A DNA stretch of 64,000 nt. It comes from Dyadobacter sp. CECT 9275. Its GTDB lineage: Bacteria; Bacteroidota; Bacteroidia; Cytophagales; Spirosomataceae. Below are positions 1-8,882 of this stretch, in pieces. Position 1 is the first letter of the stretch, and each line of letters begins with the position of its first letter. Location of the stretch: the NCBI RefSeq assembly GCF_907164905.1, contig NZ_CAJRAF010000002.1, forward strand, positions 1,612,001-1,676,000. Reading direction: 5' to 3'. The notes beneath the pieces are model-generated. The model was given only the letters and a program-made list of their open reading frames with translations. It did not search any database and had not been told where the DNA came from. The translations under genes were made by a program, and so were the position numbers.

Positions 1-549
1 GAAAGCCGAATTCCGTAACTGTACGCCTGTTACCGAAACGTTTTCGCATCCGGCAAACCAGAGCAGATAAGGCCTGTTTTTATAACGGTCTGGTTTCTTC
101 AGGGTAGTGGTCACAAATGCAGCACCTTGTCCATCGATGGTACCCTTACCCTCTATGGCCACGTTTTTCTGATTTTTACAAAAAATCAGCGCCTGTTTCG
201 CCCAGTCTTCTCCATAAAATCGGAGACCCGAATCCTGATAGGGATAAAACTTTGCGGCAGGCTGCCCCAGCAGGACAGCGTTGACGGACAGATGGAGGGT
301 AACATTGCTTTTTAAGTTGAGTGTGCCCGTCAGATAGGTTCCCTGGGGAATATACACGGTTCCGCCTGTGATGGTACAGGAGTCTATTGCCTTCTGAATG
401 AACAGGGTATTGTCCGTAATACCATCCCCTACTGCACCGGAATGACGAATATCATACTGTTGTGCTTTCAGGTTTCCGTTGGCCAGAAATTGAAATGCCA
501 GTAGTATTGCCAATCCAAATACATCATATTTTTTACCAAATCTACACAT
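1..549 (-). CDS. Glycoside hydrolase family 28 (polygalacturonase-like), 3' end outside window
   Basis: The frame stays open for 183 codons from the ATG at 547-549 to the window edge, so only the N-terminal part is present. Residues 1-25 form a signal peptide ending in a run like LAFQFLANG. Then come GDGITDNT, a GGTVYIPQGTYLTG stretch and IEGKGTIDGQG, the repeating turns that open a right-handed beta-helix of GH28 or pectin-lyase type. The visible end (CENVSVTGVQLRNS) matches the position just before the catalytic region, which lies outside, so activity cannot be judged. The family hydrolyses pectic or rhamnogalacturonan backbones outside the cytoplasm. It starts 35 bases after the isomerase-like gene, so it is probably the last visible member of that operon. 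An ATG at 557-559 is followed by a stop after four codons and was not used. Confidence 0.85.
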   Translation of the reverse strand, partial: MCRFGKKYDVFGLAILLAFQFLANGNLKAQQYDIRHSGAVGDGITDNTLFIQKAIDSCTITGGTVYIPQGTYLTGTLNLKSNVTLHLSVNAVLLGQPAAKFYPYQDSGLRFYGEDWAKQALIFCKNQKNVAIEGKGTIDGQGAAFVTTTLKKPDRYKNRPYLLWFAGCENVSVTGVQLRNSAF

Positions 550-584
550 TGATTTCCATTCTGATTCGTTCATAAATTCTTAAC

Positions 585-1493
585 CTAAGCAACCTGCTGC
601 CGGAGCCACCGTGCTGTTTCCTTATATGCCGCCTCCAGATCATCGATCTCCGTTTCGGCCCCGCCTACGTCAACGGCAAGTTTTCCGTTAAAGCCCACTT
701 CCCGCAATACAGAAAAGAATACCTCCCAATTAATATTGCCGGAGCCCGGGGGAAGGTGTCCGGCCCTTTGACCGGTGTTGTCCGAAATATGAATATATTT
801 AATTCTGCTCTTTAACCTGATCAAACTGAGTGGCAGATTTTCCCGCATCAGAAACTGATTGGAAGTATCCAGATTAAACATCAGGTTTGGTGCTGCTACG
901 GCTTCGGCAAAAAGCAAAAATGAATCGGTAGAAGGAGTCAGGCAGCCTTCACAGGGATGAAGATGGTAATCCAGGCCGTATTTGGCAGCCAGCGCACAGG
1001 CAGCACGGTATCTGCCCGTCAATTTTCCCCAATAGTCTTCCCATTGAGATGCCGGTAAGGGAAGGAGACTGCTAACCTCGGTGCCACTGTAATGCCGCAT
1101 CACAGGCATGTTGGCCGGGTATTGCAGGGGCAAAAGCGGGCCGTTGTCGAGTACCCCCTCGGTTCCGAAAAATCGTGCTGTCTCGCAGCCCATTTCAAAC
1201 AATTCGAGGCATTCGGCCTCTTCTGCCGCATCCAGCTCCGCCCCCAATTGCGGAAGGACGATACACAGGACGGGCACCGAACAACCCTGTGCTTCGAGCG
1301 ATTCCTTGATAACCACCTTATGTTTGAAAAGATATTCGATATTCTTTTTTCCTATGCCTTCCAGTTCGATGGAAGAAAACCCGAGTTCGGCCATTTCCTG
1401 GATATGCCCCACAGTATCCTCAATCGGCGGAGGGTACCCATACCGTGAAATGATATACAGGTATGCACAGGATATGTCAATAGGGTTATTCAT
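585..1493 (-). CDS. Sugar phosphate isomerase/epimerase-like TIM barrel protein
   Basis: The 302-residue protein has the look of the xylose isomerase-like TIM barrel (AP endonuclease 2 superfamily). An early ELGFSSIELEG strand, YHLHPCEG near the middle, FNLDTSNQF and KYIHISDN carry the usual metal-binding Glu, His and Asp positions, followed by a VDVGG strand near the C-terminus. Members act in the cytoplasm on keto or inositol sugars; the substrate here is unknown. I start at the ATG at 1491-1493. A further ATG 45 bases upstream would translate through a perfect palindromic operator, so it is unlikely to be the start. It lies between the secreted toroid-like protein and GH28, which suggests that it processes a sugar released by those enzymes. 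Confidence 0.8.
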   Translation of the reverse strand: MNNPIDISCAYLYIISRYGYPPPIEDTVGHIQEMAELGFSSIELEGIGKKNIEYLFKHKVVIKESLEAQGCSVPVLCIVLPQLGAELDAAEEAECLELFEMGCETARFFGTEGVLDNGPLLPLQYPANMPVMRHYSGTEVSSLLPLPASQWEDYWGKLTGRYRAACALAAKYGLDYHLHPCEGCLTPSTDSFLLFAEAVAAPNLMFNLDTSNQFLMRENLPLSLIRLKSRIKYIHISDNTGQRAGHLPPGSGNINWEVFFSVLREVGFNGKLAVDVGGAETEIDDLEAAYKETARWLRQQVA

Positions 1494-1510
1494 GTTTTTT
1501 TCTAAAAAAT

Positions 1511-1530
1511 TTTCGTGCACGTGCACGAAA
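1511..1530. promoter_or_regulatory. LacI-type operator, copy 1 (perfect 20-bp palindrome)
   Basis: TTTCGTGCACGTGCACGAAA is a perfect 20-bp palindrome lying 17 bases upstream of the isomerase-like start codon. It has the central CG and dyad expected of LacI-family operators and shares the 12-bp core GTGCACGTGCAC with two other sites nearby. The LacI-family regulator at 3721-4794 is the obvious ligand (inference). Confidence 0.8.
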
Positions 1531-1600
1531 CTATTCAAAATAAAATGTGCCTGACTTTACCACTGGCTTTCCTGGAGTAATTATTAGGAGTGATGAACAA

Positions 1601-1616
1601 TCGTGCACGTGCACAA
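1601..1616. promoter_or_regulatory. LacI-type operator, copy 2
   Basis: The core GTGCACGTGCAC is at 1603-1614. Its centre lies 88 bp from that of copy 1, a spacing that would permit looping by a dimer pair. The region between the two copies should hold the promoter of the isomerase-like gene; a TATTTTG-like -7 element reads leftwards near 1541-1547. Confidence 0.75.
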
Positions 1617-1790
1617 AATTAGACTAAAAATTATATGAACCAAATTATTTATTGTCTTTTTCAGAACAATTTGCATAAAACACCTTCACAACCGAAATAA
1701 GGCAATGATTCATTTAGTAATTTTTAAAAGGCAATGTTTGCAAAAAAAACAAGCCAGGAACACTTTCCGGCGCGGTATTCCGGGAAATTA

Positions 1791-3674
1791 TTACTTCAGC
1801 GCAATACGGTAAGTTACCGTTTGTGTGAAACCCTTTTTAGGCGGGGCAATTTCGATCTCCACCGGGAACGCCCTGATGGCCGGATAGGGCGTCCAGTAAT
1901 GATCCGCGTCCCTGCCGGTAATAATCCTGGCATCTCCCTCCATGGTTGTAAACACAAAATGTTTCTTGCCCCCTTGAAGCGTAACTATCCTGTCATTTAT
2001 CAAGCTTACTTTCATTCCCGGCTGCATCACAAAAGGCTCGGTAATGACCACCGTTGGAAAAGCATCGTGGTAAGTAAGTACCACTTTCTTTTCCACAAAG
2101 TCATCGGCAAAAGTGTAGGTAAGCGCATAGGCAACTCCGCCATTGATCCAGTCCCGGTTCTTCAGTTCTCCATGAGCTTGCACACGAAAACTGCCGTTGT
2201 CCAAAGTTGCCGTGGCCAAACGGGCATCGGATTCAAACAAATTGGTGAAGTATCCCAATGAATCGCGGTAGGCGATCTGAGGCGACAGACATTTTACGCC
2301 GGGGGCTTCTGGAAAGCTCATTGGCTCCGGGCGAGAATACTCCGTTACACTCGACACCTGCAAGGCACCATGCCCTTCCACCCAAAGGTACGACAGGGTT
2401 CCTCCATTGGGCCGGAACATATATTTGCTTTTTGAACCTGCTTTTTGGTCCTTGTAGCGGTAGCCGGTGACGGTTGCCATGAAGTTCTTTGTCCGCACCT
2501 GCACAACATCCAGGTTATCAAAATGCCTGATCCACCCCCACTGTTCCGTCGGTAATGGCTGATAGGGCCTGACATCCTTTTTCTCAAACTGATAAGCCAT
2601 CGCCAGGTTTTTTGCTTTGGTAAAAGTCGGATATATGCAGGGCTGCGTTTCAAAGACACGGGCGTGGTGTGGCCCGTAACCCACCAGGCCGCCGGGCAGG
2701 ATATTGGACCTCAAAAAAAGCAGGTTCTTGTAGGACGCACTGGCATAACGCTGATCTTCATCCGCATAAAGCGCAAACAATGCCTGGCACCCATCCGAAG
2801 TTGCACCACCATACATGGTCCACTTATTGGACCGGATACCCCACGAATTATCCATGGACCCATCCGGATAAATAAAACTGAGATGTGTTTTTAATGCATC
2901 CCGTACCCGGTTGCTCACCAGCGTATCGCCTGTTGTTTTGGCGTAGAGTCCCAGCCCCCATAGCGACATTTCCATTTCGTACCCAAGGTCAATACCCAGC
3001 TTAGCGCCCACTCCCCTTCCGCCCTCTCCATTGATAAACCCCTTTTCATCCATTTTTGAAACTGTCCGGCGGGCCAGTTCCCGGGCACGTGTGAGATAGC
3101 GTTCTGTTCCTGTCAGCCGGTGCGCTTTGGCAAGCGTGACGGTAGTTGTTGCTACGTAGTTTATGCTCGCAAATTCGGGCTTCATTACCTTGTAAAGATA
3201 GTCCGCTGCTTTGACCATTGCTGTGTTCCATGAGGTTTTCTCGTGTTCCGTAAGTTCACCGGAAATGGCATCGTATGCCAGCAATAACATCAGCAGCTGG
3301 TCGGTGGTGGTTCCGGTCCATTCTTCGGGCGTTTCTTTCCAGCTTCCGTCGGGTTGCTGCTGGCTGATCAGCCAGGATGCCGCATTCCGCGCTGCTTTCA
3401 AATAGCGCTGTTCGCCCGTAATCATGTAGGAAACCGCAAAAGGGTATACTGCCTCTGCGGCCCTTGTATGCAGCACATGGCAACTTTTACAGACCAAGGC
3501 ACCGCAGTTGGCCGGTTCCTTCTCATCTGTCTGCAAAGCCAACAGTGTCCCCGAAAGTTGTAACAACGTGGCGGCATACTCCTTCTTCATGGATAAGGCC
3601 TGCGACAAAGCATGGCTGCCAAGGCATATAAACACTGGCAGCAAAAAAAGACAACGATGTTTGATCTGAAACAT
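1791..3674 (-). CDS. Secreted (alpha/alpha)-toroid-like protein, putative polysaccharide lyase or hydrolase
   Basis: This is a 627-residue secreted protein with a signal peptide (residues 1-26, ending LSQA). The first ~380 residues show repeated helical pairs with Trp, Tyr and Gly-rich turns, such as RYLKAARNAASWL, QQPDGSWKE and GYEMEMSLWGLGLYAKTTGD. This is the pattern of an alpha/alpha toroid as in heparinase- or GH88/GH105-type enzymes. The last ~230 residues look beta-rich (FADDFVEKKVVLTYHD), as in the C-terminal sheet domains of such lyases. I cannot assign a family or catalytic residues. I start at 3672-3674 because it gives a signal peptide; an earlier ATG at 3758 would translate the operator at 3681-3697 and overlap the regulator gene. 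Its position between LacI and GH28 supports a role in cell-surface polysaccharide breakdown. Confidence 0.65.
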   Translation of the reverse strand: MFQIKHRCLFLLPVFICLGSHALSQALSMKKEYAATLLQLSGTLLALQTDEKEPANCGALVCKSCHVLHTRAAEAVYPFAVSYMITGEQRYLKAARNAASWLISQQQPDGSWKETPEEWTGTTTDQLLMLLLAYDAISGELTEHEKTSWNTAMVKAADYLYKVMKPEFASINYVATTTVTLAKAHRLTGTERYLTRARELARRTVSKMDEKGFINGEGGRGVGAKLGIDLGYEMEMSLWGLGLYAKTTGDTLVSNRVRDALKTHLSFIYPDGSMDNSWGIRSNKWTMYGGATSDGCQALFALYADEDQRYASASYKNLLFLRSNILPGGLVGYGPHHARVFETQPCIYPTFTKAKNLAMAYQFEKKDVRPYQPLPTEQWGWIRHFDNLDVVQVRTKNFMATVTGYRYKDQKAGSKSKYMFRPNGGTLSYLWVEGHGALQVSSVTEYSRPEPMSFPEAPGVKCLSPQIAYRDSLGYFTNLFESDARLATATLDNGSFRVQAHGELKNRDWINGGVAYALTYTFADDFVEKKVVLTYHDAFPTVVITEPFVMQPGMKVSLINDRIVTLQGGKKHFVFTTMEGDARIITGRDADHYWTPYPAIRAFPVEIEIAPPKKGFTQTVTYRIALK

Positions 3675-3680
3675 ATGAAA

Positions 3681-3697
3681 TTGTGCACGTGCACGAA
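3681..3697. promoter_or_regulatory. LacI-type operator, copy 3
   Basis: TTGTGCACGTGCACGAA has its 12-bp core at 3683-3694. It sits between the end of the LacI-type gene (3721) and the start of the toroid-like gene (3674), where it could control an internal promoter. A TATCTTTA -7-like element is read leftwards just upstream. Confidence 0.78.
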
Positions 3698-3720
3698 AGA
3701 TGAAACTTAAAGATATGTTC

Positions 3721-4794
3721 TTAATTTCTATAATATCTGTAATTGGCGCTGGTAACAATGTCTATCGGAATGAGATAGTCTTCCTGTACGGTTGCAGAGA
3801 ATATCAGATACTGAAAAAGTGACATCACACCGCGGTACCCCTGCTCCTGTGGTTTCTCGCACAATAGGAAGTCAATAATCCCCCTTTTGAGATAGTCCAG
3901 ATTTTTGTCGAGATAATCGTATCCAATGAGCACGATATCACTTCTTTCAATAGATTCCAGCCATTCTGCCACCAGCGACACCCTCGAATTCGTTACATAG
4001 ATAATACCAATTTGCGGATGTTCCTCCAGCAGTCCCGTGAGCCTGCCGGCTACGGCAGCATAACCGGTATCCCGCATATTGAGGTGCACGAGCTGCTCCT
4101 CAGAAAGTTTTTCTCTGAAGTAGGCCATAAACCCGTCTTCTTTCCGCAGAATAGCCACGTTGTTTTCGATCTCCCGGGCAATGTTGACGATCATGGCTTT
4201 CTGCCCCGGTTTCAGGCAATAATGAACCAGTTGTCCGGAAAGGTACCCGCTATCAAAAAGCTCCGGCCCTATATAACAAAGCCGTTGCTGTTCGGGGATA
4301 TCCGAGTTCATCAGAACGCAGGGAATTTTTTTCCTTTTACAGAATTTCATCAGCGCTATAGACTCTTTCTCAAACGTGGGGGTGATCAGCACGCCATCAG
4401 GAGCATTTTCCATAATCCGGTCCACCTGTTCCGCAAAAACAGATTGAACATTCTGGTCAAAAAAGTAATATTCCACCTGCACGCCATACTGCCTGATCTC
4501 CAGATCCGCTTTATTGATACCTTCGAGCGGAGCCTTCCAATACTCCGTTTCCTCCGAAATGTCGGGCAACAAAACTGCCACCCGAAGAGTACCTCTGGAT
4601 GTCAGCGCAAGCCTTCTGGCGAGTACGTTTGGCTGATAATTAAGTTCCTGGATAATTGCGTTAACTCGGTTCCTGGTTTTTACCGCCACTCCGGCTCTGT
4701 TGTTGATCACCCGGTCCACGGTCCCGAGCGAAACGTTGGCCCGTCTCGCAATTTCCTTGACTCCGATCAATGCGTTATCTTCTTTTCCTTCCAC
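3721..4794 (-). CDS. LacI/GalR-family transcriptional regulator
   Basis: The 357-residue regulator has full length for the family. Residues 10-60 form the helix-turn-helix and hinge (GVKEIARRANVSLGTVDRVIN, then NYQPNVLARRL). The rest is a periplasmic-binding-protein-like sensor domain (VAVLLPDISEETEYWKAPLEGI onwards). It should bind palindromic operators with a central CG as a dimer and release them on a sugar ligand. Three matching palindromes lie at 1511, 1601 and 3681, all within its own cluster, so local control of the polysaccharide genes is likely. None lies directly at its own promoter, so autoregulation is not evident. It reads in the same direction as the genes it presumably controls. 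Confidence 0.92.
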   Translation of the reverse strand: MEGKEDNALIGVKEIARRANVSLGTVDRVINNRAGVAVKTRNRVNAIIQELNYQPNVLARRLALTSRGTLRVAVLLPDISEETEYWKAPLEGINKADLEIRQYGVQVEYYFFDQNVQSVFAEQVDRIMENAPDGVLITPTFEKESIALMKFCKRKKIPCVLMNSDIPEQQRLCYIGPELFDSGYLSGQLVHYCLKPGQKAMIVNIAREIENNVAILRKEDGFMAYFREKLSEEQLVHLNMRDTGYAAVAGRLTGLLEEHPQIGIIYVTNSRVSLVAEWLESIERSDIVLIGYDYLDKNLDYLKRGIIDFLLCEKPQEQGYRGVMSLFQYLIFSATVQEDYLIPIDIVTSANYRYYRN

Positions 4795-4819
4795 AAGAAT
4801 TAAATCGTTGAATACCCAC

Positions 4820-4827
4820 CAAATATA
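4820..4827 (-). promoter_or_regulatory. Bacteroidota-type -7 element for the LacI gene
   Basis: Read leftwards this is TATATTTG, an exact match to the TAnnTTTG consensus, 26 bases before the start codon at 4794. No clear TTG -33 element was found at the expected distance. Confidence 0.45.
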
Positions 4828-5013
4828 AACAATCGTCTGCTAATTTGTGATTTCGTCCTTTACCACTACCGAAACTTACCGACGGCTGCTACCAGATAAC
4901 GGCAGCCCGGCCCTTCTCATGGATGGTAAATTCCCTAAACGCCTTTTACCGCTGATTTTCCATTGATAATAGAACGTTAATACAGGTATCTCTCAGGGTT
5001 CATACTGGCAGGC

Positions 5014-5021
5014 TAATTTTG
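5014..5021 (+). promoter_or_regulatory. Bacteroidota-type -7 element for the EEP hydrolase gene
   Basis: TAATTTTG matches TAnnTTTG and lies 20 bases before the ATG at 5041, giving a short leader. The -33 region is imprecise (GGTTC about 17 bases upstream). Confidence 0.5.
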
Positions 5022-5040
5022 AGAAACCAAACCTTAAATT

Positions 5041-6024
5041 ATGATCTGGAAGTCTATCACCAGAAAAAGATTTCTAAACCTGGCAGCCTTGGCCTCACTC
5101 GCATTTTTCTCCTCCGGATTTGACCCCGGCAAGATACCTGAAAGATCTCTCAGCTTTCGTCTTCAATCCCCCGGGGCACTACCGGATACCACTGCTGGTG
5201 CATTTTCGGTACTCACCTACAACATTGCCGGTTTACCGGAAATGATTTCCAGCGCAACTACCAGACGTGCTCCCAGTATTGCAGCTATCGGAAGGAAACT
5301 GAATGCGTTTGATGTCGTTAATGTTCAGGAGGATTTCAACTATAATCGGTATCTGTACAATGGAGGAAATGCTCACCCTTTTCGAACACAAACCAAAGGG
5401 AGTGTTCTGTTTGGCGACGGGTTGAATACCTTATCGAGGTACCCCGTACACCATGTCAGAAGAATATCCTGGAATGATTGTACCGGAGCCGACTGCCTGA
5501 CGCCCAAAGGTTTCACTTATTCCCGCCTGGAAATTGCCCGAAATGTATTTGTAGATCTGTATAATGTCCACGCGAACGCCTATAACCATCTGGCGGCTGC
5601 GGCAGCCCGGCGCAGCAATATGAACCAGCTTTCCGACTTTATCAGAAAAAACTCAAGAGGCCAGGCCGTGATCGTCATGGGCGATTTGAATGCCCATTAT
5701 AGTTACTCTTACGACAACGTTCATCAATTACTGGCAAACAATCACCTAACAGATGCCTGGGTGATGCTGGTGAATCATGACCATTTACCGCAACCGGTTC
5801 AGAAACTTCCGGAGAGTCAGATACTGCGAATGAACAGCCGGTCGGAATCCATAGATAAAATCCTGTACCGCAGTAATGACCGGATACAGCTGAATATCTC
5901 CGAATACAATCTTAATAATCAATTATTTAATGACAAAAACGGAACGCCGCTATCCGATCATCACCCGGTTAGTCTCCGGTTTTCCTGGAAGTTACAGGAT
6001 AAAAAACTGCTGGCCGCTTATTGA
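5041..6024 (+). CDS. Secreted endonuclease/exonuclease/phosphatase-family hydrolase
   Basis: The 327-residue protein has an N-terminal signal or membrane segment (about residues 9-26) and then the full set of EEP-fold motifs. These are TYNIAG with Asn61, NVQEDF with Glu97, the LYNVHAN strand with His177, VMGDLNAHY with Asp215 and Asn217, SIDKILY with Asp272, and LSDHHPV with Asp306 and His307. These are the metal and catalytic residues of DNase I, sphingomyelinase and inositol phosphatase relatives, so it is very likely an active Mg-dependent phosphodiesterase acting outside the cytoplasm. The substrate (nucleic acid, phospholipid or phosphosugar) cannot be told from sequence. The single Cys pair in NDCTGADC could form a disulfide. 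It has its own promoter-like element and stands alone. Confidence 0.85.
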   Translation: MIWKSITRKRFLNLAALASLAFFSSGFDPGKIPERSLSFRLQSPGALPDTTAGAFSVLTYNIAGLPEMISSATTRRAPSIAAIGRKLNAFDVVNVQEDFNYNRYLYNGGNAHPFRTQTKGSVLFGDGLNTLSRYPVHHVRRISWNDCTGADCLTPKGFTYSRLEIARNVFVDLYNVHANAYNHLAAAAARRSNMNQLSDFIRKNSRGQAVIVMGDLNAHYSYSYDNVHQLLANNHLTDAWVMLVNHDHLPQPVQKLPESQILRMNSRSESIDKILYRSNDRIQLNISEYNLNNQLFNDKNGTPLSDHHPVSLRFSWKLQDKKLLAAY

Positions 6025-6116
6025 TTTTATGGCGCTCTCTGCCTGCCGGACAAAGCCAGCCTGGTACCATTCGGTTTAACGGCGGCCTGGATATTTAAAC
6101 AGATCCCATACGTATT

Positions 6117-8492
6117 TCAGTCCGCTCTGAGCGTCTTGGCCGGATTGGTCATGGCGGTGCGGTATGCCTGAACTCCTATGGTGATCAGACCTATCAGGGT
6201 CAAACTGGTAAGACATTTAACAAAAACGGCGGGGCCCAGAGGCACATGATAAGTAAAGATCCGAAGGAAAAGCCCTCCCAAAAAATAACCAAGCGGCATG
6301 GCTATGGCAGAGGCAATCAATATCAGTTTCACAAAACCGGACGACAAAAGGAACATAATTTGGGCAACGCTGGCACCCATTACCTTCCGAACACCTACTT
6401 CCTTGGTGCGTTTTTCGGTAGTATAACTTACCATGCCCAGCAAACCCATTCCCGCTATCATAAAAACAATAAATACAATTACACCGGTAAAACGTTGATC
6501 TCCTCCTTCTGCATAATCCTCATAAAGCTGCTCCTCGTACCACGAATACACAAATGACTCCCGGGGATGTAATCTTTTCCATATCTTACCCAAAGCTGCT
6601 TCTATGCTTTTGTTATCAGCCCCGTCTGCAACCATTAGTGACAAAACTTTAATTTCCCTGGGATCATAGGCAAAGACCAGCGGTGCCACAGGCAGCTCAT
6701 ACCGCATGAAGCAAAAATTCCGGACCACGCCCGCCACCTGAACCTCCGTTTCGTTGAGCCGAATGGTTTGCCCTACAAGCTCTGCGGGATTATTGTATCC
6801 GAGGACCTTTGATGCACGTTCGTTAATGACTACAAAATGCCCCGTTGTATCACCGGACGTTTCGGGCAGATTTCCGCCTGCAATAAATTTCAACTTCATA
6901 TTGTCGATAAAATTGGCGTCGGCTGCATAAATATAGGTGTCCTGTGGTACCAACTTTTGTCCTTTTTCCCCAATGTTACTGATTTTGGCCTGCCCCGCCC
7001 CTTCGCTCAGCGTAGCCGATGCCACACCCACTTTCCTGACATCTGCCAGTTCTGCTATTTCCGTGACTAAAATCCTGAAATCGGTGGGTGTTACCGGGAT
7101 ATTAAAAATCCCCTTTCTGTTAAAATTTTCATTGTCGGTAGCCATGTAGTCAAACTGGCTGTTTGAGATACCGGTGAAGGTCATAAAAACAAGCGCTACC
7201 ACGAACTGGATAACCACCAGTGATTTACGAAAACCGATTTTTCCTACACCGGAAGGTGCCATCTCCCCTTTGATAATCTGCGCAGGTTCGTAGGACGACA
7301 GGATTCTTGCCGGCAACAGACCCGCCAGGATACCTGTAAACAGAGTAAAAGCAATGAAAATCAACCACATAACCACGGTATTTTCCACCTCATAATGAAG
7401 CCAGCGTACATGCACATAGGATTGGAAAAGTTCGAGACCGAAATATCCTACACCCAGTGAAAGAAACGCAATGACAATCGTCTCGACCAGAAACTGTGAA
7501 ATCAGCTGCCAGCGTTTGGCACCGGCAACCTTCCGTACGCCTACCTCCCGCCCGCGGCTTAACGAGCGCGTCAACGTCAGGTTCACGTAATTAAAGCCTG
7601 CCAGCAAAATGACAATCAATGGAACAAGCCAACTAACGCCTATTTTCCATATTGGCTCTACATACGGATTATCACGCAAGCCCTCCCTGTCCAAAGGAAT
7701 ATCCTCCAGTAGCTGGCTTCTGAATGATTGGCTTTTTACATCTTTAAATTGAATACTCCTGTTGCTTTCCATCGCGACCTTCCTTAACATCTGATTCAAT
7801 GCGGCCTGTCCGGTACCTTTTGTCACCAGTACAAATGTGTAGGTATTATAGTCCTGCCAATTTTGCGCCGTAGCATTTTTGTCGAATTCCTGATAGGTAG
7901 ACATGGAAACCACGAGGTCGGACTGTAAATGACTGGTAAACGGTTCGATTGAAGCAAAAACACCTGAAACCGTGAAAATGCCGAGATCAGCATGTACGAG
8001 TGTCTGGCCCACAGGATCCGCTTCTCCAAAAAAACGCTCCGCCATTTCGGGAGATAGTACCACAGTACGCGGTTCAAGGCAGGGTTTGCCGCTCGCCAGC
8101 TTAAATCCAAAAATGTCAAAATACGACGGATCGACATACATTCCATTCACCCGAAGGGTTTTAATACCGTTTTTCATATTTCCTCCAAAGTTGCGTATTA
8201 CCCTGGCCGAGTTTTCAATAATACTTTGCTCGCCGGAGAGCTTTTCCGCTAGTGGCATGGGCGATGAAGCCAGTGCATACACTGAATGATCCTTCGCGGT
8301 GGCGTCTGTGATGATCCGGTAGGTACGGTCGGGATAGGGATGAAAAGAATCTTTTTCAAAAGTACTTTGTACCTGCATTAGCTGGAGGAAGCAAAACCCC
8401 ATTGCCAGGCCCAGCCCCAGTATGTTAATGAGTGAAAAAAGCCTGTGTTTCCAAAGATTTCTTACCGCGATTTTGAAGTAGTTCTGAAACAT
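6117..8492 (-). CDS. ABC transporter permease, MacB/FtsX type
   Basis: The 791-residue integral membrane protein has the duplicated layout of Bacteroidota FtsX-type permeases. A first transmembrane helix near residues 20-40 is followed by a MacB-like periplasmic domain and three helices. Next come a middle helix, a second periplasmic domain and three C-terminal helices with the signature EVGVRKVMGASVAQI. The first copy has REVGVRKVAGAKRWQL. I start at the ATG at 8490-8492, giving MFQNYFKIAVRNLWKH, the usual opening of this family; an upstream ATG adds 25 residues without homologous appearance. The cognate ATPase is not in the window. Such proteins export peptides or lipids, or transmit force to cell-wall enzymes; the substrate here is unknown. 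A paralogue lies at 50066. Confidence 0.88.
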   Translation of the reverse strand: MFQNYFKIAVRNLWKHRLFSLINILGLGLAMGFCFLQLMQVQSTFEKDSFHPYPDRTYRIITDATAKDHSVYALASSPMPLAEKLSGEQSIIENSARVIRNFGGNMKNGIKTLRVNGMYVDPSYFDIFGFKLASGKPCLEPRTVVLSPEMAERFFGEADPVGQTLVHADLGIFTVSGVFASIEPFTSHLQSDLVVSMSTYQEFDKNATAQNWQDYNTYTFVLVTKGTGQAALNQMLRKVAMESNRSIQFKDVKSQSFRSQLLEDIPLDREGLRDNPYVEPIWKIGVSWLVPLIVILLAGFNYVNLTLTRSLSRGREVGVRKVAGAKRWQLISQFLVETIVIAFLSLGVGYFGLELFQSYVHVRWLHYEVENTVVMWLIFIAFTLFTGILAGLLPARILSSYEPAQIIKGEMAPSGVGKIGFRKSLVVIQFVVALVFMTFTGISNSQFDYMATDNENFNRKGIFNIPVTPTDFRILVTEIAELADVRKVGVASATLSEGAGQAKISNIGEKGQKLVPQDTYIYAADANFIDNMKLKFIAGGNLPETSGDTTGHFVVINERASKVLGYNNPAELVGQTIRLNETEVQVAGVVRNFCFMRYELPVAPLVFAYDPREIKVLSLMVADGADNKSIEAALGKIWKRLHPRESFVYSWYEEQLYEDYAEGGDQRFTGVIVFIVFMIAGMGLLGMVSYTTEKRTKEVGVRKVMGASVAQIMFLLSSGFVKLILIASAIAMPLGYFLGGLFLRIFTYHVPLGPAVFVKCLTSLTLIGLITIGVQAYRTAMTNPAKTLRAD

Positions 8493-8582
8493 AAAATTCG
8501 ATGTATCTGCCGTGTTGACAGTTGTCGTTAAAAGAACCGTTCCATATTTATAACATTTGAAAATCAAATAGTTAATCCATGA

Positions 8583-8882
8583 CTACTGTTCAAATTCGTA
8601 CATATCGCGCGGACGATCGGCCGTTTTTTACATCAACTAAAAACACTTTGCTCCGTTTGCCGCTCTTTTCCTGTAACGGCCGGGCAGGTAGCACTGGCAT
8701 GGGTAATGAGCCAGGGTGGCGGTAAACTGAACGGCAAAGAGATCATTGCAGCAGATCCGGAAGCTCTGGAATCACTGATAAAGACCTATCAGGAAACTGA
8801 GCAACAACAAAGGCAGCTCCTGCAAGAATGGCGGGTCCATAACAGTCTCACAGACTTAACTGAGACTAAACATCGAATCTGA
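8583..8882 (+). pseudogene. Gene scar: open frame with aldo/keto reductase-like motif, no proper start
   Basis: A rightward frame is open from 8583 to the stop at 8880-8882 but has no ATG until 8706. It encodes TAGQVALAWVMSQG, similar to the late helix of aldo/keto reductases (AQVALAWVLAQG). A hydrophilic helical tail rich in Gln and Glu (EALESLIKTYQETEQQQ) follows and ends inside the 3' end of the convergent AT-rich gene. It reads as the leftover 3' part of a gene cut by the insertion next door. The first 120 bases hold nothing else I can recognise. Confidence 0.35.

Noticed and set aside
1494..1538. Upstream extension of the isomerase-like protein
   Set aside because: Its codons coincide with the perfect operator palindrome, so it is not coding by choice.
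3675..3758. Upstream extension of the toroid-like protein
   Set aside because: It would translate the operator at 3681-3697 and overlap the regulator; the signal peptide begins at 3674.
4012..4803. Long rightward frame of 263 codons opposite the LacI gene
   Set aside because: It mirrors a strong LacI-family gene and has no domain signature; antisense shadow.
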